Below are positions 1 to 9,247 of a stretch of 64,000 bases of DNA, one piece after another. How positions within the stretch are numbered: the stretch's first letter is position 1; each line of letters starts with the position of its first letter. The notes under the pieces were generated by a model, which was given only the letters and a program-made list of their open reading frames with translations, did no database searches and was not told where the DNA came from. The stretch lies in the NCBI RefSeq assembly GCF_013393185.1, contig NZ_QJQX01000022.1, forward strand, positions 98,029 to 162,028, in the 5' to 3' direction. The stretch is from Sphingobium lactosutens (GTDB lineage Bacteria; Pseudomonadota; Alphaproteobacteria; Sphingomonadales; Sphingomonadaceae). A program made the position numbers and the translations under genes.

Positions 1-1
1 T

Positions 2-268
2 AAGATCATCGCCCGGATGTTCCGGGAAGGTCTTGACGGCTTCAAGCCCGGTCTCAACGCCGGAAACTACATCACTATTGCCGAGACCTCCCGCGCAACA
101 GCGACGCGCGATCTGCACGAGCTAGTGATGATCGGCGCGTTGACTTCATCCGGCACGCTTAAATCCAGTCGCCATCACCTCGATCTTGGCGCTTCCGCAC
201 AGCCATTGCTCCAACCTCGGTTGCAGACGTCGAGTGGGCATGAACGCCCTGCTCGTCTATACCGATGA
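2..268 (+). pseudogene. C-terminal fragment of a Fic-family protein
   Basis: The frame is open at the left window edge. Residues such as FREG, GLNAGNYI and SRATATRDLHELV match the C-terminal winged-helix-like tail of Fic/DUF4172 proteins, which follows the catalytic Fic domain. The conserved part stops at about position 180 (HHLDL). The remaining codons look like read-through into unrelated DNA, and the next recognisable sequence is a transposase scrap in another frame. The catalytic HPFxxGNGR motif, if present, lies outside the window. I infer a gene 3' end damaged by a mobile element. A full Fic gene with a poorly conserved tail is possible but less likely. Confidence 0.5.
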
Positions 269-326
269 CGCGACCAGCGAACTCATGCGCCTCGAGATCG
301 TTGAGAACAGAAACATCTCCGCATAA
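222..326 (+). mobile_element. Scrap of an ISNCY-like transposase core
   Basis: A short frame contains the residues ALLVYTDDATSELM and ends at a TAA at 324-326. The LLVxxDDATSxLM pattern is typical of the DDE core of ISNCY-type transposases. Only about 30 codons survive, with no terminal repeats. It lies directly after the Fic-like fragment and may explain that gene's loss. Assignment rests on a short motif. Confidence 0.4.
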
Positions 327-358
327 GCAAGAAACCAAACAAGTATTTCAATTATCGC

Positions 359-1492
359 TTACAGGTCATCGGAGATTGCGTTGAGAACCGGTGAAGCCCT
401 CACGACATGCAGAGGTGATGACGAAAACTGAATCGGTGTCCGCAACGCGCGGAGCAATGTGCCATCCTCGCGAATGACTTCGGCGATCATGCCACGCGCA
501 ATGATCTGAGGATCCTCCAGTGCCTGTGCGACGGAATTGATCGGGCCGGCAGGAACGCCAATCCGCTCGAACTCCGCCAGCAGCGTATCGCGGGTCGATA
601 GACGCGTCGCTGCCGCAATGGACCGCCCAAGCTCGGCGCGATGCGCAACCCGTCCGGCATTGGTGGCGAACGCAGGACGGTCTTCCAGTCGCAGCAGCGC
701 GGCGACCCGCCGATACTGGGCATCGTTACCGCATGCTAAAATGAACCAGCCGTCTGATGCAGGAAAAGCCTCATAAGGTACGATATTGGGATGTGCGTTA
801 CCGAGACGCGTCGGGCTGACGCCGGAAACCAGTGCATTCATTGCCTGATTGGCAAGCGTTCCAACCATGACATCGAGGAGCGCCATGTCGATCTGCTGCC
901 CTTTCCCGCTCACGTCACGCTGGCGAAGGGCCGCCTGGATGCCGATCACCGCATAGAGACCCGTCAGGATATCGGCATAGGCAACCCCGATTTTTTGCGG
1001 AGGCCCGTCCGGCTCACCCGTCAGGTCCATGATCCCGCTCATGCCCTGCACGATGAAGTCATAGCCCGGACGATGGGCATAGGGACCGGTCTGGCCAAAG
1101 CCCGTGATCGAGCAATAGATCAACCGAGGATTGATCTGGGCGAGACTGGCATAATCCAGTCCATATTTCGCAAGTCCGCCAACTTTGAAATTCTCGATAA
1201 GCACGTCGGCATCGCGAACAAGGGCACGGATATCGGCCTGCCCAGCGGGTGTGGTGAAGTCGACGATACGCGATGTTTTGCCCCGGTTCGCTGCATGAAA
1301 ATAGGCCGCGTCACAGGTGCCGTCGGCGTTTTCAACAAAGGGGGGGCCCCATGTGCGGGTGTCATCCCCCGCTGGGCTCTCGATCTTGACAACCTCCGCA
1401 CCAAGATCGGCGAGCACTTGCCCAGCCCAGGGTCCAGCGAGGATACGGGCAAGCTCGACCACCCGAACGCCGGCAAGAGGGGCTGCTTCCAT
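359..1492 (-). CDS. gcdG: Class III (CaiB/BaiF) CoA-transferase, glutarate type
   Basis: This is a 377-residue family III CoA-transferase. Family signatures include LAGVRVVELARILAGPW near the N-terminus, GADVVKIE-like residues (GAEVVKIESP at 31-40), and the ADILTG segment whose Asp174 fits the catalytic aspartate that forms the acyl anhydride. It should move CoA from a donor such as succinyl-CoA to a dicarboxylic acid. Its ATG overlaps the stop of the upstream acyl-CoA dehydrogenase gene by one base (TGATG), so the two are translationally coupled. The same order, with a LysR gene, is known for the Pseudomonas gcdG-gcdH-gcdR glutarate module, which makes glutarate the likely acceptor. Another medium-chain dicarboxylate is possible. 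Confidence 0.85.
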   Translation of the reverse strand: MEAAPLAGVRVVELARILAGPWAGQVLADLGAEVVKIESPAGDDTRTWGPPFVENADGTCDAAYFHAANRGKTSRIVDFTTPAGQADIRALVRDADVLIENFKVGGLAKYGLDYASLAQINPRLIYCSITGFGQTGPYAHRPGYDFIVQGMSGIMDLTGEPDGPPQKIGVAYADILTGLYAVIGIQAALRQRDVSGKGQQIDMALLDVMVGTLANQAMNALVSGVSPTRLGNAHPNIVPYEAFPASDGWFILACGNDAQYRRVAALLRLEDRPAFATNAGRVAHRAELGRSIAAATRLSTRDTLLAEFERIGVPAGPINSVAQALEDPQIIARGMIAEVIREDGTLLRALRTPIQFSSSPLHVVRASPVLNAISDDL

Positions 1493-2667
1493 CAGAAAGC
1501 CGCCAGACCGGTAATTGCGCGACCAAGGATGAGTGCGTGGACATCATGCGCGCCCTCATAGGTGTTCACAGTCTCAAGGTTGACCATGTGGCGCATGACC
1601 TGGAACTCCTCGGAAATACCATTGCCGCCGTGCATGTCGCGCGCATGCCGGGCAATCTCCAGCGCCTTTCCGACATTGTTGCGTTTCACCATGGAGACCA
1701 TCTCCGGCGCAAACCGCCCTTCGTCTATCAGGCGGCCCACACGAAGGCTCGCCTGGAGGCCGAGGGAAATGTCGACCATCATGTCCGCCAGCTTCTTCTG
1801 ATAAAGCTGGGTTCCTGCAAGAGGCCTGCCGAACTGCCTGCGGTCCAGTCCATATTGTCGCGCGGCATGAAAACAGAACTCGGCTGCGCCAAGGGCGCCC
1901 CAACTGATGCCGTAGCGCGCACGATTGAGACAACCAAATGGGCCCTTCAGCCCCTCGACTTCCGGAAGCAAGGCCTCCTCGCCCACTTCCACCTCATCTA
2001 GCACGATCATGCCAGTGATCGAGGCACGCAGGCTGAGCTTACCGTCTATCTTCGGGGTGTCGAGCCCCTCCAGCCCCTTCTCCAGTACAAAGCCTCGGAT
2101 AGCTCCCCCATGCGCGTCGGACTTGGCCCACACGATGAAGACATCGGCGACCGGCGCGTTCGATATCCAGGTCTTTGTACCTGAAAGACGGTAGCCGGTT
2201 GCTGTTTTAATCGCTCGCGTCCGCATGCCGGAGGGATCGGAACCGGCATCCGGCTCCGTCAACCCGAAGCAGCCGATCCACTCGCCCGATGCCAGCTTGG
2301 GCAAGTAATGCTGCTTTTGCTCCTCGGAGCCATAGGCGTAGATCGGGAACATCACCAGACTGGACTGAACCGACATCATGGATCGATAGCCCGAATCGAC
2401 CCGTTCGATCTCGCGAGCGATAAGTCCATAGGATACATAGGAGGCGCCTACACCGCCATATCCCTCTGGAATCGTTGTACCCAACAGGCCAAGTTGACCC
2501 ATTTCCCGAAATATGGCGATGTCCGTTTCCGCATCGGCATAAGCGCGAATGATACGTGGCTGCAGCCGCTCCTGCGCATAGGCTTGCGCGGTGTCGCGGA
2601 TCATGCGTTCGTCGTCGGTGAGGAGGGTATCGAGATCGAAGGGATCCGACCAATCGAACGGCTGCAT
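1492..2667 (-). CDS. gcdH: Glutaryl-CoA dehydrogenase
   Basis: This FAD-dependent acyl-CoA dehydrogenase of 391 residues should oxidise and decarboxylate glutaryl-CoA to crotonyl-CoA. Supporting features are the N-terminal FDWxDP start typical of GcdH, the [14 protein letters not shown] and TKTWISNAP flavin-site segments, and the [17 protein letters not shown]-terminal motif. Its Glu at about residue 371 fits the catalytic base. The ATG at 2667 is chosen because AGGAG lies just upstream; the frame extends further 5' but that part resembles no dehydrogenase. It is first in a two-gene operon with the CoA-transferase. The pair converts glutarate, for example from lysine or aromatic-acid breakdown, to crotonyl-CoA. 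Confidence 0.92.
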   Translation of the reverse strand: MQPFDWSDPFDLDTLLTDDERMIRDTAQAYAQERLQPRIIRAYADAETDIAIFREMGQLGLLGTTIPEGYGGVGASYVSYGLIAREIERVDSGYRSMMSVQSSLVMFPIYAYGSEEQKQHYLPKLASGEWIGCFGLTEPDAGSDPSGMRTRAIKTATGYRLSGTKTWISNAPVADVFIVWAKSDAHGGAIRGFVLEKGLEGLDTPKIDGKLSLRASITGMIVLDEVEVGEEALLPEVEGLKGPFGCLNRARYGISWGALGAAEFCFHAARQYGLDRRQFGRPLAGTQLYQKKLADMMVDISLGLQASLRVGRLIDEGRFAPEMVSMVKRNNVGKALEIARHARDMHGGNGISEEFQVMRHMVNLETVNTYEGAHDVHALILGRAITGLAAF

Positions 2668-2742
2668 CAGGCTTCTCCTATGAAACTTCACGCACTCTTG
2701 AACCGCGAGCACAAGGCACTCAATCTCGAAAGCATTGGCATT

Positions 2743-2761
2743 TGATCGAAAAATACGATTA
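2743..2761. promoter_or_regulatory. Candidate LysR operator in the gcdH/gcdR divergent promoter
   Basis: The 103-bp divergent gap holds an inverted repeat, ATCG at 2745-2748 and CGAT at 2756-2759 with an AT-rich centre. Size and location fit an autoregulated LysR site between the regulator and its target operon. This is based on symmetry and position only. Confidence 0.35.
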
Positions 2762-2770
2762 AATCGCCAC

Positions 2771-3715
2771 ATGCCTGATCCCCGTGACCTCCGCCTGTTT
2801 GTCTGCCTTGCCGAGGAGCTTCATTTTGCTCGGGCCGCCGACCGCCTGGGCCTTGCGCAATCCAGTCTCTCTGTGCGTCTCCAACGGCTGGAGGACATTG
2901 TGGGAGCACCGCTTTTCGATCGTCATAAAAGAGCAGCCGTCCAACTCACCGAGGTCGGGTCGGTGTTGCTTCCCGAAGCGAAAGACACATTGGCCCGAAT
3001 GGCGCGCTTCGAAGCCATCGGACGCATGGCCGCCCGCGGTGAGGTAGGGACGCTTCACCTGGGCTATATCTTTTCGGCGGCGATGAATGGAATGCTGGGT
3101 ACGGTTTTGAGCGCTTTGCGATCCGAGGGCGCGTTTATCGATCCTCAAGCCAGGTTACTCGACACACCCTCGCAGCTTCGCGCGATCGCGGATCGCACCA
3201 TCGACCTTGGCCTGTGCAGACCGCGCCCCCTCTATCCGGCCAATGTCGAGGCGCGCACCATCCATCGCGAACCGCTTGGCCTGCTTATGCGGCATGACCA
3301 CAGGCTCGCAACCTCGACCATAGTTGCCGCGAAAGAGCTTGAGGCGGAGACTTTCCTGCTGCCCCAGTTCAACGAGCGTTTCGGCCTGGTGGAGAAGCTG
3401 GACCGGCTTGCCATCACGGGCGGCTTTCCTCCGCCCGATCCGGTCCGCACGCATGATTTTGTGACCGCCGCGAGCATGGCGGCTGCTGGATATGGGATCG
3501 TCCTTGGTCCACGCTCACTGATAGGCCTCGGGATCGACGCTTTGCGTTTCGTTCCTGTCGCAGACTTCGGTGAAGCTATCGAAACCGCACTGATCTGGCA
3601 TCAGAAGACCAGCCGCTTCATCCGTACCCTTGTCGAGCAAATTGCCGCCGCAGACGGCACCCCGGCAGAAGATGGTGCGCCGTTCCCTTCGTCCCGCTTC
3701 AAGCCAGCACCTTGA
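2771..3715 (+). CDS. gcdR: LysR-family regulator of the glutarate genes
   Basis: This is a 314-residue LysR-type regulator. An N-terminal winged helix-turn-helix ([21 protein letters not shown], then [21 protein letters not shown]) precedes a periplasmic-binding-like effector domain. The ATG at 2771 gives the usual [10 protein letters not shown] start; an upstream extension of 12 codons has no LysR character. It is divergent from gcdH with about 100 bp between, the standard arrangement for a LysR activator sensing a pathway compound. Its 3' end overlaps the converging NTF2-like gene by 17 bp. The gcdR name rests on synteny. Confidence 0.85.
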   Translation: MPDPRDLRLFVCLAEELHFARAADRLGLAQSSLSVRLQRLEDIVGAPLFDRHKRAAVQLTEVGSVLLPEAKDTLARMARFEAIGRMAARGEVGTLHLGYIFSAAMNGMLGTVLSALRSEGAFIDPQARLLDTPSQLRAIADRTIDLGLCRPRPLYPANVEARTIHREPLGLLMRHDHRLATSTIVAAKELEAETFLLPQFNERFGLVEKLDRLAITGGFPPPDPVRTHDFVTAASMAAAGYGIVLGPRSLIGLGIDALRFVPVADFGEAIETALIWHQKTSRFIRTLVEQIAAADGTPAEDGAPFPSSRFKPAP

Positions 3716-4067
3716 CGGCCGACCAAGCGAATAATCGGGGATCAGCATCACGATAAATCGCGGTATAGTCGAGCCTATTCACCAGCAGCCCGGCTGTGCG
3801 CATGACCTCGACACCGATCTGACCGAATATCGCGGTGAAGCCGGGCTGCCGGGAAACGGTACGGCGCAGGAGAGCTACGCTCTGATAGGTCCGTTCCCCG
3901 CTGGTGATCTTGCGGATGAATTCAGCTTTGTCCTCAACCATGCCGTTAGCGTGGGTATAATGGAGATCATCGGCCAGGACCGCAAACAGTTCCTCCGCGT
4001 CGCTTTTGGCCATCGCCGCAAAGCGACGGTCCTCCATGGCCAGGGCAGAGATATGGCTATCAGGCAT
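3699..4067 (-). CDS. NTF2-like (SnoaL/DUF4440) small protein
   Basis: This 122-residue protein has the NTF2-like cone-fold pattern: an N-terminal helix (ALAMEDRRFAAMAKSDAEEL), then LADDLHYTHANGMVEDKAEFI and beta-strand segments. The ATG at 4067 is preceded by AAAGGA. Family members are lyases, isomerases, dehydratases or ligand binders, so the reaction cannot be named. It is the last gene of the minus-strand operon that begins near 8967, lying 55 bp after the aldehyde dehydrogenase gene, so a role in processing a pathway intermediate is plausible. Confidence 0.7.
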   Translation of the reverse strand: MPDSHISALAMEDRRFAAMAKSDAEELFAVLADDLHYTHANGMVEDKAEFIRKITSGERTYQSVALLRRTVSRQPGFTAIFGQIGVEVMRTAGLLVNRLDYTAIYRDADPRLFAWSAVKVLA

Positions 4068-4122
4068 CGACTGATCCTTTCTGTGGTTTCGATTGTACGG
4101 GCGATGCGCGCGGGCCGCTCCG

Positions 4123-5558
4123 CTATACTGCCGTGTAGACGGTTTTGGTGCGCGTGTAGAATTCGTGCGCCGCAAACCCTTGCTCGCGCGGGCCCATGCT
4201 GCTCGCTTTCGTGCCACCGAACGGGACATGATAATCGACGCCTGCGGTCGGCGCATTGACCATCACCATGCCAGCCTCGATCCGCGTCCGGAATTCCCTG
4301 GCATAAGCGAGTGAGCGTGTCACGACCCCAGCGGACAGACCGAATTCGGTGCCGTTTGCGACAGCGATCGCTTCTTCAAGGTCGCCCACCCTGACGACGC
4401 TCGCGACCGGACCGAAAATCTCTTCCCGGTTGACGCGCATCTCCGCAGTGGTGCCCGTGATCAGCGTTGGAGCGAGGAAATAGCCTTCGGTGTCACGCCG
4501 CAGACGTTCGCCCCCGCAAGCGATGCGGCCACCCTGCTCCACCGCAATCGAGAAGAAGGCTTCGATAGCATCGCGCTGATCTTCACTCGCGACTGGGCCG
4601 ACCTGTGTTTCCGGGTCGAGCGCATGCCCCACGCGCAGGCGTCGCACAGCATCGGTCAATCCGTCCACAAATCGGTCGTGAATGGCGTCGGTGACGATGA
4701 GCCGACTGGATGCGGTGCACCGTTGACCGCTCCCGAAAAAAGCCCCGTCCAACGCTATGGCGATTGCCCGATCAATGTCCGCGTCGTCGAGCACGACAAG
4801 CGCGTTCTTGCCGCCCATTTCGAGCTGGACCCGCTTGCCACGCCCGGCTGCCGCTACCGCAATCTGCTGACCGACCTGCGTCGAGCCGGTGAATGTGATG
4901 CCTGCCACTCTGGAGTCTGTAGCAAGCGCCCCCGCCGTCCGTCCTGGGACGAAGACGAGATTGAATACCCCTGGAGGCAGGCCTGCTTCATCTAGGATAT
5001 CTGCCAATGCCGAGATGATCGCGGGTGTAATGGCCGCAGGCTTGAGCACCACGGCATTGCCAAAGGCGAGCGCCGGCGCCGCTTTCCATGCAGGGATGGC
5101 CAGCGGAAAATTCCAGGGCGTGATGAGCCCAACCACGCCGAGCGGCTCCTGCCATGTCGCCACGTCCAGCCCCGAACGCACCGATGGGAGGCTGCGGCCA
5201 TGAAGACGCAATGCTTCGCCACCAAAAAACCGAAAGATACGGGCAGCGCGTATAACCTCTCCCCTGCCCTCCGCGCGCGTCTTTCCTTCTTCGCGCGACA
5301 ATAATTCCCCAAGCAGATCGGCCCGTTCCATGAGGAGAGCGCCTGCGCGATCCAGAATGTCGCCACGTATTTCCGGCGACACGGCCCCCAGCCACGCTGC
5401 GCACTGGCGGCTGCGGCAATGGCGTCGCCTAGAACGGCCGCATCGCCGTTCGGCGCGCGGGCGACAATGTCGGAAAGATCTGAAGGATTGCGTCGCTCGA
5501 TCAGCATCGCGCCTGCGACCCTCTCGCCGCCGATCCTGTGCGTCAGGGTCTGTGTCAT
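4123..5558 (-). pseudogene. Aldehyde dehydrogenase with a frameshift near the N-terminus
   Basis: The ATG at 5558 (GGAG upstream) starts a typical NAD(P)-aldehyde dehydrogenase N-terminus: MTQTLTHRIGGERV, then ERRNPSDLSDIVAR. After about 58 residues, in a run of five G (minus strand) near 5385, the frame is lost. The following 400-odd residues continue correctly in another frame from SPEIRGDILDRAGALL to the end. All catalytic parts are intact in the second frame: TPWNFPLAIPAWK, FTGSTQVG, LEMGGKNALVVL and the Cys of GQRCTASSRL. One extra G restores a protein of about 478 residues. Either this is a recent loss in an otherwise intact operon or a homopolymer base-calling error. The family includes alpha-ketoglutarate semialdehyde dehydrogenases. 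Confidence 0.88.
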
Positions 5559-5562
5559 GCTG

Positions 5563-6117
5563 TCAGCTCCGGCCAAGCTCTTCACGCAATTGCGACACAT
5601 AATCGCTGCGGTCCATGCTGCCTGGAAGTCGGGCGACCAAGTCCCTTGTCTCCGCAAGGATCGTCTCGTCGCTCTTGGTCAGATCGAGCGGATCGGCACA
5701 GGGCTGAGGCGTGTGGAACACCGTATCCAGATAGACCTCGACCCGGTTCCGCTCGGGATCGTAGAAATAGATCGACCATGCATTGCCATGGTTCAGTCCG
5801 ATCATGTCCGTCGCGCCAGATGCCTCCGCAGCCGCGCCGACACTGCGCAGAGCGGCGAGGCTTTCCACCTTGAACGACAATTGCATAATCGTGCTGGGCG
5901 TGTCGGGCGCGCGTCCGGTTGACAGCACGATCTGATGATGCTGCTCCGCCGCACCGCTCATGAACACAAGGCTGTTCTTAAACACCGCGCCGACGCCGCG
6001 GTCCGTGACATACAGGCCAAACACGCCCGCATAGAAGCGTTCCATCGCGTCGATATCGACGACAAAAATCCCCAGATGCGCCAGTGATGGCCGCGTCATG
6101 CCAATCGCAGTCGTCAT
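5563..6117 (-). CDS. VOC-superfamily (glyoxalase/extradiol dioxygenase-like) protein
   Basis: The 184-residue protein has vicinal-oxygen-chelate features: AHLGIFVVDIDAMERFYAGVFGL at the start, the HHQIVLSTGR strand, and YFYDPERNRVEVYLDT near residue 140. His in AHLGIF, the HH pair and Glu in EVY are candidate metal ligands. Members cleave aromatic diols, isomerise hemithioacetals or act on other small molecules. It lies between the aldehyde dehydrogenase gene (4 bp away) and the LDH2-type dehydrogenase gene, so it most likely acts on a ring-derived intermediate. Length and layout recall one half of a two-module extradiol enzyme, so dioxygenase activity is uncertain. Confidence 0.75.
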   Translation of the reverse strand: MTTAIGMTRPSLAHLGIFVVDIDAMERFYAGVFGLYVTDRGVGAVFKNSLVFMSGAAEQHHQIVLSTGRAPDTPSTIMQLSFKVESLAALRSVGAAAEASGATDMIGLNHGNAWSIYFYDPERNRVEVYLDTVFHTPQPCADPLDLTKSDETILAETRDLVARLPGSMDRSDYVSQLREELGRS

Positions 6118-6145
6118 ATCTTGCCCTCTTCCATATCTATTGCAC

Positions 6146-7198
6146 TCAGACCGCTTGACGAAAAGCGTCCGGAATGATCGCGCCGATCTCCCTCGCCAGC
6201 GCGGTCAGCCTGTTCACGGTGCCGATCGGAACCGGCACACCGTCCCGGCTGCGAAGCGCTTCGGTCTGATGGCCACGTTCCCCCGGCAGCAGCACGCTTG
6301 TAAACCCCGGAGCAGGCGGCAGGGCGTGGATCGCGTCTGCCAGCACGCCGACCTGCGTCAGGAATAGATCCCGGTCTCCGAACGCAGCCGGATCGACAGC
6401 TAGGACCATGCCGTTGAAGTCTCCAACCGTTCCGTCGATCAAGGCTGGAGCGATGTTCGGCGCACCGGCGAGCAAGCTGCACAATATCTCGATCATCAGG
6501 GACAGGCCGCTGCCTTTGGCGCCGGCCATTGGCAGGACTGCAGCGACCGCATTTGGATCGGTCGTCGCAGCGCCATCTGCATCAACGCCCCATCCTTCCG
6601 GGATCGTCTTGCCTGCATCCCTGGCCGCCATGATCTTGCCCAGCGCCACGGCAGCGGTGGACATATCCAAAATAATGGCCGGTCGATCCTGCGACTGGGG
6701 AACAGCAATCGCCAGTGGGTTGGACGACAGCGCTTCACCCTTCGCGCCATGATAGGTCATAAGCGGCTTGGACGCAGTCATTGCGATGCCGATCAAACCT
6801 CGATCCGCAAGCTGCTGGACGAAATAGCCAATTGCGCCCGCATGGGAAGTGCCCCGGACGGAACACCATCCCAGCCCGAAACGAGCAGCAAGATCGGTAG
6901 CGACACCGACCGCACGGTTCATGGCTGTCGCGCCCGGCGCCCGGCCAGCGTCGAGAACGCAGATTGCCCCGGTCCGATGTAGTTCGGTCATCTGCGCATC
7001 GGAACGGACAAGGCCGAGTTTCAGCATCTCGGCATAACGCGGGATGCGCAGAACGCCGTGTGAATCCACCCCGCGCAGGTTCGCCCATAGCAGCAGGTTC
7101 GCCATTTCCTGCGCTTCAGCCGCTGTAAAGCCGCTGCGTTCGAGCAGATCGGCCGCAAATCCGCGCAATGCGTCCGGCGCTATGACGATCGCCGTCAC
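6146..7198 (-). CDS. LDH2/malate-type NAD(P)-dependent oxidoreductase
   Basis: This is a 350-residue member of the malate/L-lactate dehydrogenase-like (LDH2) family. Visible hallmarks are ANLRGVDSHGVLRIPRY, LDAGRAPG, the TSHAGAIGYFVQQLA segment with the conserved His, and GAKGSGLSLMIEILC. Relatives reduce 2-oxo acids or imines (ureidoglycolate, sulfolactate, delta-1-piperideine-2-carboxylate). A GTG start at 7198 is chosen because it overlaps the TGA of the upstream hydrolase gene as GTGA, a typical coupled junction. In this operon it probably interconverts a 2-hydroxy and a 2-oxo acid formed after ring opening; the exact substrate is not readable. Confidence 0.82.
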   Translation of the reverse strand: MTAIVIAPDALRGFAADLLERSGFTAAEAQEMANLLLWANLRGVDSHGVLRIPRYAEMLKLGLVRSDAQMTELHRTGAICVLDAGRAPGATAMNRAVGVATDLAARFGLGWCSVRGTSHAGAIGYFVQQLADRGLIGIAMTASKPLMTYHGAKGEALSSNPLAIAVPQSQDRPAIILDMSTAAVALGKIMAARDAGKTIPEGWGVDADGAATTDPNAVAAVLPMAGAKGSGLSLMIEILCSLLAGAPNIAPALIDGTVGDFNGMVLAVDPAAFGDRDLFLTQVGVLADAIHALPPAPGFTSVLLPGERGHQTEALRSRDGVPVPIGTVNRLTALAREIGAIIPDAFRQAV

Positions 7199-8085
7199 GG
7201 CTGTGTTCCGGCACTCAGGGGCGACGGGAAAAACTTGTCCAGCCAACCCTTCATCATCGCCTTGGTGCGCGGCGCGTCAGATGGTGCAAGCGGGAAGTGC
7301 GCCGTCGTATCGACCAGCATGAGCTCGGTCGGCTGCCCGGCTTTTTCGAACATCCGAACGGACTCGATCGTCGGCGTGATAGTGTCATGGGCCGTGTGGA
7401 ACAGCAGCAGCGGGCGCGGCGCGATATTCGCCACCACATCATCTGCACGAAAATTCATCATCGACCAGGCCGTCTCGGTCGGAATCTCCATGATGGCCTT
7501 GGGCGAGAGATTCTTGCGCAGCGCCTCTGGTATGGGAACAGCGTCGAAGCGGGAAATCCAGAGACTTTCACCGGTCTCCTGCTTGTGCAGCCGGCCCTTT
7601 TCCAGCAGGCCGGTAAAGCGCGCCCAGGCTTCATCGGTGGGATGCTGGCCCCGGAACTTGCGCTCACCATCACCCCAACCGCAAGAAGACAGGCAGCAGG
7701 CGACCCGTTCGTCGATGCCTGCGGTATAGACCGAAACCGCTGCGCCGAAGCTGTGGCCCGTTATGCCGATGCGGGCGGCATCAACTTCCGGTCGCTTCGC
7801 CAGCCATGTCAGCGCGTTCTTCGCGTCGGCGACCTGATCCTGACAGCGTACCTGCGCACGCTCTCCCTCACTCTCGCCGCATCCACGGAAATCGAAGCGG
7901 AGCGCGACATAGCCGAAGGACTGCATCATCTCAGCCTGAATCTGCGCGTGGCTTTCGTCTTTCGAGCCAACGAAGCCATGGCATACGATAAAGGCCGGAA
8001 GGGGTTCGCCGTGATAGCCGTCCGGCACATGCAGGACACCCGACAGCCTGAGGCCATCTGACTCAAAAAATACATTCTCCTGCAA
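7195..8085 (-). CDS. Alpha/beta hydrolase (acylaminoacyl peptidase/esterase-like)
   Basis: This 296-residue single-domain alpha/beta hydrolase carries the oxyanion region FIVCHGFVGSKDE, the nucleophile elbow GHSFGA near residue 133, the acid loop HTAHDTITP and a C-terminal His in TTAHFPL. No signal peptide is seen, so it should be cytoplasmic. Its TGA overlaps the GTG of the next gene. The FDFRGCGESEGE segment is common in dienelactone-hydrolase-like and S9-like enzymes. The likely job is hydrolysis of an ester or a C-C or lactone bond in the pathway. Confidence 0.82.
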   Translation of the reverse strand: MQENVFFESDGLRLSGVLHVPDGYHGEPLPAFIVCHGFVGSKDESHAQIQAEMMQSFGYVALRFDFRGCGESEGERAQVRCQDQVADAKNALTWLAKRPEVDAARIGITGHSFGAAVSVYTAGIDERVACCLSSCGWGDGERKFRGQHPTDEAWARFTGLLEKGRLHKQETGESLWISRFDAVPIPEALRKNLSPKAIMEIPTETAWSMMNFRADDVVANIAPRPLLLFHTAHDTITPTIESVRMFEKAGQPTELMLVDTTAHFPLAPSDAPRTKAMMKGWLDKFFPSPLSAGTQP

Positions 8086-8130
8086 GACTTCCTCCCGGTT
8101 TTTGTTTGATATGCGGACCCTTCGCGGGCG

Positions 8131-8967
8131 TTACATGCGTTCGTGGGCGACAATGTTGTTAAGGCGGCCCACGCCCGGAATTTCGACCTCGACCATGTCA
8201 CCGACAGCCAGAAAATGCTGAGGTCTGCGCGATGCGCCAAAGCCCGATGGCGTACCGGTCGCGATGATGTCGCCCGGCGCCAGCGGCGTGATGCGAGACA
8301 GATAGGCCACGAGCCAGGGGACATCGAAAATCATTCTGTCCATGCCGACACGCTGCTCTACCGATCCGTTGACCCGCGTCTCCAGCGAAAGATCCGCAAA
8401 GGCGGGAATCTCGTCGCATGTGACCAGCCATGGCCCCATGCTACCGCTGTGGTAAAAATTTTTTCCCGCCGTGAACTGGCTCGAATGCTTCTGCCAGTCC
8501 CGCACGCTGCCGTCATTGAGGCACGAATAGCCAGCGACATGATCCATCGCGCGCTCGGACGTAACGCGATGTGCGTACCGTCCGATTACGACGGCCAGCT
8601 CGCCCTCAAAGTCATAAGCTTGCGTAACGCAAGGCATCTCCAAAGGCTGGCCATGCCCCACGAAACTGTCAGCAAAGCGCGTAAACAGAAGCGGATGGCT
8701 TGGCTCTGGCTTGTCGCCGAGTGAAGCTTCTCGAAAATTTGTGGCAACGCACAGGATTTTCCCGGCGTCCGGCACTGGCGGGAGCAGTTCAAGGTCGGCA
8801 AACGGGATGCGGGGGCCCACCGGAAGGTCCGGCCAGCCTGTCTGAAAGTGCCGCTCGATATAAGCGCGCAGACTGGGCAGGTCCGCGCTGTCCAGCCGCA
8901 CGACCGCATCGCCGATAACGGCGCCATATCCCATTTGTCCAGCCAGCCTGAAACTCACGAAGCGCAT
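8131..8967 (-). CDS. Fumarylacetoacetate-hydrolase-family protein
   Basis: This 278-residue FAH-family enzyme shows the metal-site pattern FEGELAVVIG (Glu-x-Glu), an Asp in NDGSVRDWQ, KNFYHSGSMGPWLVT, and GTPSGFG near the C-terminus. The family hydrolyses acylpyruvates or hydrates or decarboxylates oxo acids with Mg2+, typical of lower meta-cleavage or gentisate-type pathways. The ATG at 8967 fits family length; the 53 codons further upstream look non-homologous. It is the first gene of the minus-strand operon and follows a 280-bp AT-rich promoter region next to the GntR gene. Confidence 0.88.
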   Translation of the reverse strand: MRFVSFRLAGQMGYGAVIGDAVVRLDSADLPSLRAYIERHFQTGWPDLPVGPRIPFADLELLPPVPDAGKILCVATNFREASLGDKPEPSHPLLFTRFADSFVGHGQPLEMPCVTQAYDFEGELAVVIGRYAHRVTSERAMDHVAGYSCLNDGSVRDWQKHSSQFTAGKNFYHSGSMGPWLVTCDEIPAFADLSLETRVNGSVEQRVGMDRMIFDVPWLVAYLSRITPLAPGDIIATGTPSGFGASRRPQHFLAVGDMVEVEIPGVGRLNNIVAHERM

Positions 8968-9137
8968 CAGCGTCGTCCCTATAACGTGGTGGCGGTGCGC
9001 CCGCCTGACAGGCAGCGCCGAAGACCCGATTTCGGCGCCCGTCGCCCCGATTGCAGATGACAAATACGCAAGTTGCCAACCGGCATATCCCGCCACCACG
9101 AGCGGCGGCTTTGCCATCGACGACATTATCTATTTTG

Positions 9138-9232
9138 GATTTTCGAAATTTCCAAGCGCTAAATTCGGCTCGAAACCAATTAATTTCTAATTCAAATCCT
9201 CTGAATCCCCAAATTCATCAGATTTTCGAAAT
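9138..9232. promoter_or_regulatory. Promoter region with repeated GATTTTCGAAAT boxes
   Basis: The gap between the GntR gene and the FAH gene is markedly AT-rich. The same 12-mer, GATTTTCGAAAT, occurs at 9138-9149 and 9221-9232; each copy contains the palindrome TTTCGAAA. Two symmetric sites about 80 bp apart upstream of a catabolic operon and beside a GntR gene fit operator pairs. That the GntR protein binds them is inference. Confidence 0.5.
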
Positions 9233-9247
9233 ATTTCAGCGCGCCCG

